Shown here one piece after another: positions 1 to 10,225 of a stretch of DNA of 39,563 nucleotides. The DNA is from Pyrenophora tritici-repentis. Taxonomy: Eukaryota; Ascomycota; Dothideomycetes; Pleosporales; Pleosporaceae. The stretch spans positions 1 through 39,563 of the forward strand of contig NW_027093989.1 in assembly GCF_003171515.1 (NCBI RefSeq). The letters run 5' to 3'. Numbering within the stretch: position 1 is the stretch's first letter; each line of letters starts with the position of its first letter. The position numbers and the translations under genes were made by a program. The notes beneath the pieces were generated by a model that worked only from the letters and a program-made list of their open reading frames with translations, was not told the DNA's origin and did not search any database.

Positions 1-114
1 CCTAACCCTAACCTAACCCTAACCCTACCTAACCCTAACCCTAACCCTAACCCTAACCCTAACCCTAACCCTAACCCTAACCCTAACCCTAACCCTAACC
101 CTAACCCTAACCCT
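1..114. repeat. Telomere repeat tract (CCCTAA)n
   Basis: About 19 copies of CCCTAA run from the first base, with a few irregular units (CCTAA, CCCTA) in the first 35 bases. The C-rich strand read 5' to 3' at the left edge is the orientation expected for a true left chromosome end. TTAGGG on the opposite strand is the usual telomere repeat of filamentous ascomycetes. The tract stops abruptly at CCCT and passes into C/T-rich DNA. Confidence 0.97.
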
Positions 115-1391
115 CCTCTCTCTAACTTCTAACTCTCCTCTAACTTCCCTCTTTCTTCTACTCTCCAATTCTACTCTCTATACCTCCTATTCTTATTTTC
201 TTTACTTTCTACTTCTTCTCTCCTACCTTTTCATTTTAATTCCCTACTCTTCTTCTTCTATCCCTTCACTCTTTACTTTCTTTACTTCTTCTCTTTTACT
301 CTATAAACTCTTCTTTTCTACTCTTCTACCCTTTCACTCTCTACTTTCCCTTTATTCTCTTTATTTCTTCTCTTCTCTTTTCTCCCCTCTTCTCTTTCAC
401 TTTCTCTCCTCCTCTCTTTCACTTCCTCTTTTTCTCTTTCTTTTCTTCTACTCTCTCTACTTCTCTTATCTCTCATCTCCTTTTTTTCTCTTTCCTTATC
501 CTTTTTTTACCTCTTTCTCCTCTAATTTCCTTTTTTCTTTCTTCTCTTCTACTTCTATTTCTCCATCTCTATTACCCTTTCTATTATACTAACTAATACT
601 ATTCTTAATACCTCTACTCTCACTATTACCTCTATTCTTTTTCTTACTTACAATCTTATCTCTCTCTCTATTCTTCTTATCTTCTTCTCCCTCTCTTACC
701 CCTCTATCTTTTCTTCTCCTAATTTTCTTCTCCTCTTCTCTACTTTATCTCTACTTCATACCATCTTCTTTTATACTCTTCTTATTTCCTCTTCCTTAAC
801 TCTGTTCTTTTTTACTCTCCCCTACTCTTATATTTCTTCTCCCTTTTATCTTCTACTTATTAAACTTCTTCTCTCTACTCTTCTACCTATTTCTCTCTTT
901 TCTTTTCTACTATTATCTTCTTTCTACTTTCTACCTATTACCTCTTCCTATTCTTTTCTCTACTGTCCCTTTCTTACTCTTCTTTATCTTCTTTACTCTA
1001 CTTTCCTCTTTCTACCTTTTTCTCTTTTACCTTTCTTTCCTCTAATCTTTTTCTCTACTATCTTCTCCTTAATTTATTCTTTATACATACTGCACTTCTA
1101 CTCCTTCTCCTTACTCTCTAATCACTACTTTTCTATTCTTACTTTCTACTTTCTAACTCTCTTTTCTCTTCTTTCTACTTTTTACATTTCTCCCTTTGTC
1201 TTTATTTTCTTCTTCTTTTCTTACCGCTTTATAATACTTTTTTTATTTTTCTCTTCTATTTCTCCCTCCTTATCACCGTTACTCTTATTCTTATTATTCC
1301 CTTTACTCTTACACTCACTAATACTATTATTACTACCTTTACTCCTACTCGTACTCTTACTCTCTTTCTCTTTCCTCTTACTTTTACGCTT
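115..1391. other. Telomere-adjacent G-free/G-poor C/T-rich subtelomere, unique to the terminal cassette
   Basis: No gene is visible. The sequence is a low-complexity mix of CTT, CTC, TACT and CCT words. Reading the + strand, the first G is at about position 804, so the first 803 bases (telomere included) have none. Only scattered Gs follow up to about 1390. This part has no counterpart in the internal cassette, whose homology begins at the equivalent of 1392. A diverged internal repeat is visible between about 770-870 and 1520-1680. Confidence 0.85.
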
Positions 1392-2105
1392 ACTTCTACT
1401 CTTACCTTCTTCTTTCTCTTTTAATAATCTACTTTTCTTTCCTCTCTTTTCTCTTTATCCTTTCTTCTTCTAATATACCTCTTTCCTTATCTACTTCGTC
1501 TTAATTTCTAACTATCTTCTTTTATACTCTTCTTATTTATTTTCTCTTTTCGTTTACCTCCTTCTTTTCTTTCTATCCTCCTATACTTCTTCGATTCTCT
1601 TCTTCTTCTTTACTTCTCTCTACTTTTATATTTCTTCTTTCTTTTATCTTATACTTGTTAAACTTCTTCTCTCTACTCTACCCTCTCCTCTACCCTTTTT
1701 GTGATACCTTACAGCTTACTCTTACTCTCTCTCTCTTCTTTCTCTACTCTCTACTCTTACAATTTACCCTCTGCGCCCCCTTAATCTATCTTACCTTGAT
1801 AAAACTCCTCTTCTTACTCTCTTTCTTTGCCTTTACCTCTATCTCTCTTGTATTTTCTTTCTCTACTATTATTTTGCGTCTACAACTCCGCGCCCTCTCT
1901 TATCTATCTACCTCTAAAATATAATATTCTCTTATATTCTTTTCTACTACTCTCGCTTTTGTATTATTATTACCGCAACGGGCGGCTTCTTGAAACTTAA
2001 CCTCTTTTCCTCTGCCCTACCCTCTCCCTTCGCCCTTCCGCCTACTCTCAATCCCCTCTTTCTTGCTTTCTATTAAACTCTCTTGTATTTCCTCCTCCCT
2101 AAAAT

Positions 2106-2172
2106 CCCTTACCCTCACTCTCTCCCTTACCCTCAATCTCTCCCTTACCCTCAATCTCTCCCTTACCCTCTC
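2106..2172. repeat. 18-bp minisatellite, about 3.5 copies (cassette A)
   Basis: Tandem units of CCCTTACCCTCAATCTCT start at 2106 (one mismatch), 2124 and 2142, with a partial unit at 2160. The matching array in cassette B (30131-30270) has about seven units. Confidence 0.85.
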
Positions 2173-4040
2173 CCTCTACTACTACACCTCCCCTCTTTTC
2201 CTCTCTCAACTTCTTTTACTCCTCTAACTTCCCTTTCCTCTCTCTTGATCTACTTTACTTTCCCTATTTCCTCTTCTTTCTACCTCTTTCTCTCCTACTT
2301 ACCTCACTCCCTACTCCTTCCTTTTTCTCTCCTTCTACTAACCCTTTCGAATTTTTACTTTTAACTCTACTCTCTAACCTTTCTCTTCCTACTCCTTACT
2401 CATTACCTCTTCTCACCCTTTTTCTCTTTCTTCTCCGACTTTCTTTACTCACTCTACTTCTCTTTTTCTACTACCTACTACTCCTCTTTACTTCCTTTCT
2501 ATACTTCTTTCTTCTACTACTACCTACTTTACTCTCTCTTACCGCTTTCACTACTTCTACTTCTACTCTTACCCTTTTCTTTACTCTTGCTCTCTTTCTT
2601 GCTCTCTTTCTTCTTCACTTCTACTTCTCATTTTCCTTTTTCTCTCTCTTCCTTTCCTTTACTTCTGCTCTTACTCTTACTCTTTATTACTATTCTATTC
2701 TCTTATATCTATTTTCTTACTTTTCTATATTATATTAACTATCATCTCTCTCTTCTTCACTCTTTCTCTCTTCTTATATCTCTTCTCTTTTTTCTCTTTT
2801 ACTATCTCTTCTATCCTCTTCTATTATCCCTACTCCCTTACCCTTCTTACTCTCCCTAACCCTGTAACCTTTCTTTATTTCTCTACTTCTCTTCTTCTAC
2901 TACCTACTACTTCTCTTTACTTACCTACTTTCTTTACTTTTCCTTCTGCGTTTTACTCTCTCTTACCGTTTTTATTACCTACTCCCTCTCTTCCTTTACC
3001 ACTTCTACTCCTTCTTAACTTCCTACACTCTCTACTATCTACTCTTTACTCTACTCTTTACTCTACTCTTTACACGCTACTATCTACCCTTATAACACAT
3101 ACTCCTCTTCTTTATAATACCTTACTTATCTCTTCCTAACACTCCCCTTTCTCTTTATATCCTACTTACCTATGAAACCCTCTCTTCGCCCTACCTACTT
3201 GTGAAACCTCCTCTTCCCCCTTACTACTTGTTTCGCCTCCTTGTCTGTCCTATCTGCCCCGTCTGACTTGCTGTACTGCGCCCCCGGAACTCACTCCACC
3301 GCCTGCGTTCCTATAACCTAATTAATCCTACAATAACTACTCTTACTCCACCCTTTTTGTAACACCTTACGGGTCCACCCACCACCCCCTCTACTCTCTC
3401 CTCTACTCTTACTCTACCCTCTTTGTGACACCTTACGGCTTACTCTTACTCTCCCTCTTCTTTTCCTACTTCTCCCTTTCTCCTCCTAAATACTTCTTAA
3501 CCCTAAAAACGGGGTGTTACTACTTATACGCCCTATCTAACTTCTTTTAACTCCTTACTCTCTACTCTTACACCCTACCCTCTACTTCGCTCTACAACTC
3601 TGCGTCCTCTAAACCTACCTTATCTTATAAAAATTCTATTCTAACTCTCTTTCTAACCCTTTACCTCTACCTCTCTTGTATTTTCTTTCTCTACCCTCCT
3701 TTTGCGCCCCTAAATCCCCGCCCCCTCTTACCTATTTACCCCTAACATATAATCCTCTCTTATATTCTCTTCTACTACTCTCGCCTTTGCATCTTCCTTA
3801 CCGCAACCGGCGGCCTTCTTTAAACTCTACCTCTTTTCCTCTTTTCCTCTGCCCTATGCTCTTGCTTTACGCTTCTGCCTACTCTGAAACCCCTCTTTCT
3901 TATTTTCTAGTAAACTCTCTTATATTTCCTCCTCTCTAAAACCCCCCTATATATTATTTACTATCCACTTTATTATTCTTAACTCTTTTTACTTACTTTC
4001 TCTAGTTATCTTCTTATACTATAATACCTAACCCTCTTTA

Positions 4041-4135
4041 CCCTCCCTGATCCTCTCTACCCTCCCTGATCCTCTCTACCCTCCCTGATCCTCTCTACCC
4101 TCCCTGATCCTCTCTACCCTCCCTGACCCTTCCTC
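4041..4135. repeat. 19-bp minisatellite, about 4.5-5 copies (cassette A)
   Basis: Units of CCCTCCCTGATCCTCTCTA start at 4041, 4060, 4079 and 4098, with a variant fifth at 4117. The B copy (32124-32210) has a 3-base deletion in its first unit and one unit fewer. Confidence 0.85.
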
Positions 4136-4160
4136 TCCCTGACCCTTCCTCTCTCTACCC

Positions 4161-4595
4161 CTAACCCCTTTAACCGCGCCCTCCACTACTCTCTTACCTC
4201 CCTCTACCCTACCTCTTCCTCTATTAACCCCCCTATTAATACTCTGTTACACTATCAATTTGCGTCTCGTACTATCCAATACTGCCCCGAACAATTCCTC
4301 TCCTACCCCTTACATTTCTCCTGCCTAACTCCCTACTAAATACATAACGAATAACCCTTATACAAATCTACTCTAACACAATCTTAACTGCTTCTTTTGT
4401 ATTTCTCCTCCCCGTCACTAACATCTCCCTATTTTGTCCTCGCTTTGCTTATCACCCGCCCTTCGCATATTCCCTATCTATTCCCCTACTATCCTAATTG
4501 CCTGTCTTACTACTCTACCTGCCTAAGCTCCTGTTATCACTGCCGTATTAAACTCTACTACCCGCCTTGTCGCTCCTGCTCCTACTGCTCTACCC
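4161..4595 (-). pseudogene. Decayed relic 1 of the TLH 3' coding end
   Basis: Eye alignment with the TLH C-terminal coding region (9800-9963 joined to 12703-12970) is colinear. Shared words include TAACCGCGCC, CCTATTAATAC, a GCCC..AACWATTCCT block, TTTCTCCTGC and ACTCCTGTT-type runs in the same order. Most differences remove Gs from the + strand. It has no hAT1 insertion, so the relic reflects an uninterrupted TLH. No reading frame survives. Confidence 0.7.
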
Positions 4596-4960
4596 TCCTC
4601 TCTACTATATCTCCTCTTTATTACTGCTCTTTGCTGCTGTCTATCTCCTTGTCCGCTTGTCTACACACTAAAAATCTCTCCTCCTCTTCTTTATATCTCT
4701 CTTCGCCTCCTTGCCCCTCCAAATACTTTTCTAATACTCGCCTTCTATATCTTATTACCCACTCTTTCCCCTCTACATACTACCTAACGAATTGCTCTTC
4801 TACCTTATTTTGCCTGTAATCTAATCCTCCTTTATCTCCTTATGAATATTTTTATTCTTCTATTCATTTCTTACCTATCCCTCTCTTTATTCTGTAACCC
4901 TAACCCTTTCTTCCTTCTATACCCCTAACCCTGTCTTATCTACTATAAATCCTCTTCTCC
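4596..4960. other. C/T-rich spacer between the two TLH relics
   Basis: No gene seen. Contains short interstitial telomere-like words (TAACCCTAACCC at about 4895-4907, CCCCTAACCC at about 4922). The two relics on either side are about 800 bp apart, suggesting a decayed tandem duplication of a TLH end plus spacer. Confidence 0.6.
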
Positions 4961-5385
4961 CCTTTAACCCCGCCCCCTAACGCTTTCCTACCTCCCTCTA
5001 CCTAAACGCTGCCCTAATAAACCCCCCGTGAATACTCCTTTATACTGTTAATTTGCATCTCTTACCTTCTAATACCGCCCCTAACAATTCCTTTCCTACT
5101 CTACCTCCCACCAAAAACGCCCCTAATAACCCTTAAACTGAATCGGCTCTAAAACAATCGTAATCGCTTCTTTTACACTTCCCCCCTCCCCTCACCAACA
5201 TCTCCCTATATTTTCCTCGCTTCGCCCATTATCCGCCCCTTTGCATATTCCCTATCCATTCCCCTACCATCCTAATTCCCTACCTCACTACTCTACCTCC
5301 CTAAACTCCTGTTGCCGCTGCTGTATTCACCTCCGCCACCCGCCTTGTCGCTCCTGCTCCTGCTCCTGCTGCTCCAACCCTCCCT
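4961..5385 (-). pseudogene. Decayed relic 2 of the TLH 3' coding end
   Basis: Better preserved than relic 1. CACCAAAAACGCCCCTAATA at about 5110 matches the TLH text at 12711-12730 with few changes, and CTCCTGTTGCCGCTGCTGTA at about 5306 matches the TLH text near 12908-12928. The alignment is colinear with the last roughly 450 bp of TLH coding sequence. G-to-other changes on the + strand dominate. It may extend to about 5450 in weaker form. Confidence 0.75.
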
Positions 5386-6717
5386 GCCCCTCCTCATCTC
5401 TCCTCTCCACCACATCCATCCTTCCCCTCTCTCTCTTCTGTTCCTCTCTCTTCTTTCCTTTCCTCTTCATCTATTTCTATCTCTCCTTATTTTTAATCTA
5501 ATTTACTCGCTTTTATCACTTAATCTATATAACATCTACTAAATACCCTAACTCGGAAACTTTTCCTATTGCCACTATATCTTCTCTCTTCTTCCCTTTA
5601 CCTCGGCCTATACCCTTCTCTGCAATAACCTCTGTTGTTTATTGTTCTCCTCTATTATAAACGGCTGACTCTAATAAAACTCTCTTATTAACCTATTCGT
5701 TTCTGTACACCCTAACCCCTACTTGCTCTAAAACTGTCTTACGAATCCCTCTATTAAATTTACTTTAACTCTCTGTTCTACTAACCTCCTATCTATCCCT
5801 ATGCTACTCTATTCTTGCTTCCCTATACTAATCCTAACAACCTTGCTATAAATACCCTCGAAACTAACAATCTTTTATATCTGCTGTCTAATCTCCTCCG
5901 TATCTATTATCTTCTTATTGCTTGTATACACACGTTATACCATTCGCTATACTAAACACAACCTAAATACTTCTTCAACTATCTCCTTTGCCTACTACCT
6001 CTTAGTTCTCTAATACTGTTGTATATTGTGTCGGCTCTGTCCTTCGCCTACCGCCGTCTATATACCGCATCGCATTATCTACTACCCTATATACCTCTAT
6101 CACTATTCTGCGTCGGTAAACTTAAACTCTACCTACTGTATGCACGTCCAACACGGCCTGCCTCGTCTTACTACTGTTGCTTAAATACCCACTATGCATT
6201 ATTGTACTGTACCTTAACTCTATCCTTATCCTTATTACTACTGCTGTTCTTGCTACTCTCTCTTTACTTGCTCTATATTTTTCTTTACTTCTCTTTCTAT
6301 TTTCTTTACTTCTCCTTCTTTCTCTTTATCTTTTGCTTCTTATGTCCTTCTCTATAAACTTCCTTATCTTTCTCTCTCTTTCTTCTTCTACCTATCTTCT
6401 ATTCCCTTTACTATACTCCTCTTAAATTATATCGGGTTTCTTTTATTCTTCTTTCTTTTCTAACATCTCTTTTTAATATTATTGAAACATAATCTCTTAT
6501 ATCTTTTTTATTTATATCTTCTTCTTATGACTCTACTTTTATATAAACTTAATCTTTTCTTCTATCTTCTTATTAATGTATTCCTAATAACTTGCTCTGT
6601 CTTCTACTACAATCCTAATCCTTAAATCCTACTTAATTCTATGCTTGATTTCTTTCTTAAACACTATCTAATATATACTACAAACTATACCTGTTTTACC
6701 TACCTCATCTATCGATT
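5386..6717. other. C/T-rich spacer with a less biased island
   Basis: No gene recognised. About 5560-6230 is less skewed and has more G than its surroundings, as if it were a decayed piece of ordinary or transposon-derived DNA, but I could not match it to TLH, to a transposase or to the chromovirus in any frame. About 6230-6700 returns to low-complexity CTT/TTA-rich sequence. Confidence 0.5.
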
Positions 6718-8142
6718 ATGAATCTCACCAACTTTATACTCTCTCTTTTCGAATCTTTCTTTTCTTTGCTTTATACCTGCATACTTATTTTTAACATAAA
6801 TAACTCTTCTTTAAACTTTTGCTCTTACTATACCCTTACTGTGCTTATTACTCTTACTACTGTTACTATCTTTGCCTCTATTATAATTACTCTTGCTTCT
6901 ACCACGGCTACGGCTGCTATTCTTGTAACTTTTCCTTCTATCGCGACTATCACTCTTACTGTCTATTCAATTACGGTTACGGGTTCTACTATTGCAACTC
7001 CCGCTGTTCCTGCCGTCCTTGCTGCTTTTAACATGCTCGTTATTACTCCTACGGCTACTACTACACCTGTGTTTACTGCCGCTTCTACAAATATCGCCAC
7101 TGCGGCCCCTACGCTTCCTATTCTTGCTATCCACTCCGTCCTTGCTGCTCTCGCCATTCCAGCTGCTCCTGCTGTCCTCGCTGCTCCTGCTCTCGCTAAT
7201 TACGCTCCTACTATTTCCGCCCTTACTGCTCTTACTCCTGCAGCTTTTACTCTTAATGCGCCTACTCCTACGGTTACTGCTCTTATTGCTGCTACTCTTA
7301 ATGCTCTAGCTCTCACTGCTATTGCTCTCGCTACTCTCGCTATTCTTGCTACTACTACTGTCCCTGCTGTCGCCAACCTCGCTTCTATCGCTATCCTTAC
7401 TGCGACCACTCTCCCTGCTCCTATTATTTTCGCTGCTTGTAACACCCTCGTTGCTGCCGCCTTTAAAGCTCCTACCCTTGCTACTCCTGCTATTCTTACT
7501 GCTCCTGCTCCTACGGCTCTTACTTCTACGTCCTGCTCTTGCTACTCTTACTCCTACCGCTCTTACTCCTCCGCATTCCGCAATCCTCCCTATTACTGCT
7601 TCTGCTCTCGCCACTTCCTCTATCTCTACTATCCCCGTCCTTCTTGCTGCTCTCGCTTTCCCCGCTGTTCCCGCTGTCTCTACTGCTCTCTTCTGCCCCT
7701 TACCTCCTACGCCTCCTCCACCTGCGGTAACTGCGGTTTCGGCGGCCGCTACCGCTCCTCTTGTCGCTGCTCTTACTACCCTCGCTACTTTCGCTTTCCT
7801 TGCTGCTCTTAATATCTTCGCTATCAATCCTACGGCTTCTGTTCTCGCTGCTCCTGATACTCTTACTATCTCTACTGTCCTTACTTTGTCCCTTGTCCTT
7901 GTAACTTGCACTGCTCTTAATATTCTTATTACTACTCCTACTACCCCTGCACCTGTTGCCGCTTCTGCCCCTGCTATCCTTGCTGCTTATAATATCCTTA
8001 CTTCTACCTCTTACCTCTTACAGCTTATATACACCTCCGGCTACTGCTATTGCTACTGCTACTCTCCTACTTTCGCTATCCTCGCTACTCTTACTGTCCT
8101 TACTATCCTCGCTGTTCTTACTATCCTCGCTGTCCTCATTAT

Positions 8143-8298
8143 CCTCGCTGCTTCCGCTGTCCTTACAATCCTCGCTGTCCTCGTTGTCCTCGCTGCTTCC
8201 GCTGTCCTTACAATCCTCGCTGTCCTCGTTGTCCTCGCTGCTTCCGCTGTCCTTACAATCCTCGCTGTCCTCGTTGTCCTCGCTGCTTCCGCTGTCCT
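8143..8298. repeat. 45-bp minisatellite, three full units plus a part (cassette A)
   Basis: Units beginning CCTCGCTGCTTCCGCTGT start at 8143, 8188, 8233 and 8278 (partial). The corresponding array in cassette B is exactly one unit (45 bp) shorter. Confidence 0.9.
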
Positions 8299-8975
8299 TT
8301 CTACCCTTACTGCCCTTACTATCCTCGCTGTTCCCGCTGTCCTTGCAATCGCTACAATTAACTTAATAGTTAATTCCCTTGCCGTTCGCCCCTTTCTTGC
8401 GCTGCCCTTGTTGCTCTTACTGTCCTCGCAATCATCGCAATCACCTTAATTACCTTAATTGCCTCTATCCTCGCGGCTACACATCCTGCTCTTACTGCTC
8501 TTGCTACTCTTACTTCTATCGCGCCTGCGGCTCCTGCTTTCCTACTCTCGCTATCCTCGCTTCTCTCACAGCTGATCCCGCTATCCCTACTATCCCCGCC
8601 GTCCTCGCTGCTCTCGCTGCTATCGATATCCTCGCTTCTGCTCCTCACTCCCCACCGCTCCTACTACGCCTGCGGCCGCTATAACTACTTCTGCCCCTGC
8701 TCTTGCTTTCCCTACTGCTCTCGCTGTCCCTGCTGTCCCCCCACTGCTCGCGCTACTCTCGCTGCTTCTCACTTCCTACCGCTGCTACGGCTTCTACAAC
8801 TCCTTTCGCCGCTGCGGCTCCTGCTCTCGCTGTCCTTACCGTCGTCGCTGCTCTCGCTACTCGCTCTGTTCTCGTTACTCTCGCTATATGCGCGGCTCTC
8901 GATGCTCTCGCTGCCAACGCTACCTATCATGTCGCTGCTCTTATTTCTCTCGCCTCTCTCGCTCCCTACGCTCTC

Positions 8976-9071
8976 GCTACTTGCCATCTCGTTGCTCTCG
9001 CCTGCCTCGCCTGCCTCGCTCTCGCTACTTGCCATCTCGTTGCTCTCGCCTGCCTCGCCTGCCTCGCTCTC
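8976..9071. repeat. 48-bp tandem duplication (cassette A)
   Basis: Two adjacent units beginning GCTACTTGCCATCTCGTTGC start at 8976 and 9024. Cassette B keeps both, with a small indel in the first. Confidence 0.85.
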
Positions 9072-9670
9072 GTTGCTCTTGCCGCTCTTGCTGCTCTCGC
9101 TCTTGCTGCTCTCGCTATCGGAGCTACTCTCGCCGTCGTCACGACCCTCGCTTTTCCTCCCTGCTCAAGCTGCTATTACTGCTTTCGCTACCTGCCATCA
9201 AGTTGCCCTCGCTGTCCTCGCCATCCTCGCCATCCTCGCCATCCTCGCCGTCGTCGCTGCCCTCGCTATCGCCACTATCGCCACTGTTGCAGCTATTGCT
9301 CTCGCTACCAACGCTGCCTGCGCTCTTACTGCTCTCGCCGCTCTCGTTACCTTCTCTGCCCTCGTCTTTGTCGTTGCTCTCATTGCTCTCGCTGTTGCCG
9401 CTGCTTTCGCTACCTCTAATATCTTTACTACCCTCGCCTTCGTCACTACTCTCGCTGCTCTCGCCTTGATCACTGCTCTCGCTGCCCTCGCCTTCGTCGC
9501 TACTCTTACTGCTGCTACTATCGTCACTGTTGCTGCTATCTCTCTTGCTGCTAACCCTGCCTACGCTCTCGCTGATCTTGCTGCTCTTGCCTTTATCGCT
9601 GCTTACACTATCCGACCTACTCGAGCTGTTGGAGCTACCCTCGTCAACGTTACAACTCTCTATATTTCCT

Positions 9671-9963
9671 CTACTCGCCTATTAATCTTGTAATCCAACA
9701 AAACTCTCCTGCTAAGTTATTGCTCTCAACCGTCTCTAACAATCGCTTTTTTCCTAAAAACTCAAACAACGTCGGCCCTGCTCCTGAATTACTAACCCCG
9801 AACTCCTCTAACCGCGCCGTCCATCGGTTTCCTACCTCGCTCCGCCCTAATGCTATACTTAATAACCCGCCTATTAATACCCCTCTATACTGGCAATCCC
9901 CGTCTTGGACTCTCTGATATCGCCCAAAACTATTCCTTTCCCACCGATTGCATATCTCCTGCG
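9671..9963 (-). pseudogene. TLH copy A, C-terminal tail cut off by hAT1
   Basis: This is the last part of TLH coding sequence, severed by hAT1 between codons of a cysteine-rich motif (CFWCGVPQE, then hAT1, then ICNRW). In cassette B the same reading is continuous (38078 down to 37731), which identifies the tail and its TAG stop. The tail is about 95 residues, with no recognised domain and one Cys pair near the junction. The stop lies directly at the border with the 3-bp-periodic tract. Confidence 0.75.
9956..9963. repeat. hAT1 target-site duplication, left
   Basis: CTCCTGCG directly precedes the element and is repeated at 12695-12702. Cassette B has it once (38016-38023). Confidence 0.95.
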
Positions 9964-10086
9964 CAGTGATCGGAATGGTCTGGTCTGACTTGGTCTTGGT
10001 CTGGTCTAGACCGCCAAGACTTGGTCTGGTCTGGCGATTTTTTGAGACCGTGGTCGGACCGGTCTAGATGATCGGACCGGTCCGGC

Positions 10087-10094
10087 TATAAATA
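10087..10094 (+). promoter_or_regulatory. Candidate TATA box of hAT1 transposase
   Basis: TATAAATA lies about 130 bp before the ATG at 10226, just inside the subterminal repeats. A GTAAGT at 10165 could be a donor for a leader intron, but I see no convincing acceptor before the ATG. Confidence 0.5.
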
Positions 10095-10225
10095 GGTCCA
10101 CGTGACTAGATCTTAGACTAATCTAGCCAGAAAATTTAGCACAATATGAGTCATTAAGATCAAGGTAAGTCTTCTACTTACATAGAACAATCAAGTCCTT
10201 AACAACCTACTTATATACTATTGTT

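Larger units (their letters stand above)
1392..4160. other. Subtelomeric C/T-rich spacer, cassette A, distal part
   Basis: Gene-free, strongly pyrimidine-biased DNA duplicated at 29418 onward. A roughly 500-bp diverged duplication is visible inside it: about 1640-2110 resembles about 3400-3950, sharing a CTTTTTGTGAYACCTTACRG-like motif near 1696 and 3417 (a related one near 3351) and an ACTCTCGC..TTACCGCAAC block near 1952 and 3777. A less skewed island with more G lies at about 3190-3400. Short Leu/Ser/Phe/Pro-rich ORFs here are a consequence of composition. Confidence 0.75.
6718..9670. repeat. 3-bp-periodic GCT/CTC/ACT tract downstream of TLH (cassette A)
   Basis: About 3 kb built from triplets such as GCT, CTC, ACT, CCT and GTC, so that G falls at one position in three. 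As a result several frames stay open on both strands: + frame Ala/Leu/Thr-rich, another Leu/Ser/Pro-rich, another Cys/Tyr/Arg-rich, and minus Ser/Glu/Arg-rich. I read this as an expanded and diverged trinucleotide repeat rather than a gene: there is no domain, no globular segment, and all frames look equally coding-like. It starts right after the TLH stop codon (9671) on the TLH strand. Locally it contains 45-bp and 48-bp minisatellites. Confidence 0.65.

Noticed and set aside
5560..6230. Less skewed island as a decayed copia-like or Gag fragment
   Set aside because: I translated parts of the minus strand and found frequent stops and no convincing motif, so the origin is left unassigned.
1655..6425. 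Many 60-160 residue ORFs rich in Leu, Ser, Phe, Tyr and Pro on the + strand
   Set aside because: They arise because a C/T-rich strand rarely contains stop codons. They have no domain, no consistent start context, and occur in overlapping frames.
8143..8298. Regular 45-bp repeats as a possible CRISPR array
   Set aside because: Units are contiguous with no unique spacers, and the context is a eukaryotic subtelomere.
6718..8449. ORFs of 364 and 375 residues (+) and 201 residues (-) in the 3-bp-periodic tract
   Set aside because: They overlap each other in several frames with repetitive translations and no recognisable fold. Their recurrence in cassette B follows from DNA identity. Reported as a repeat tract, with coding left open in the findings.
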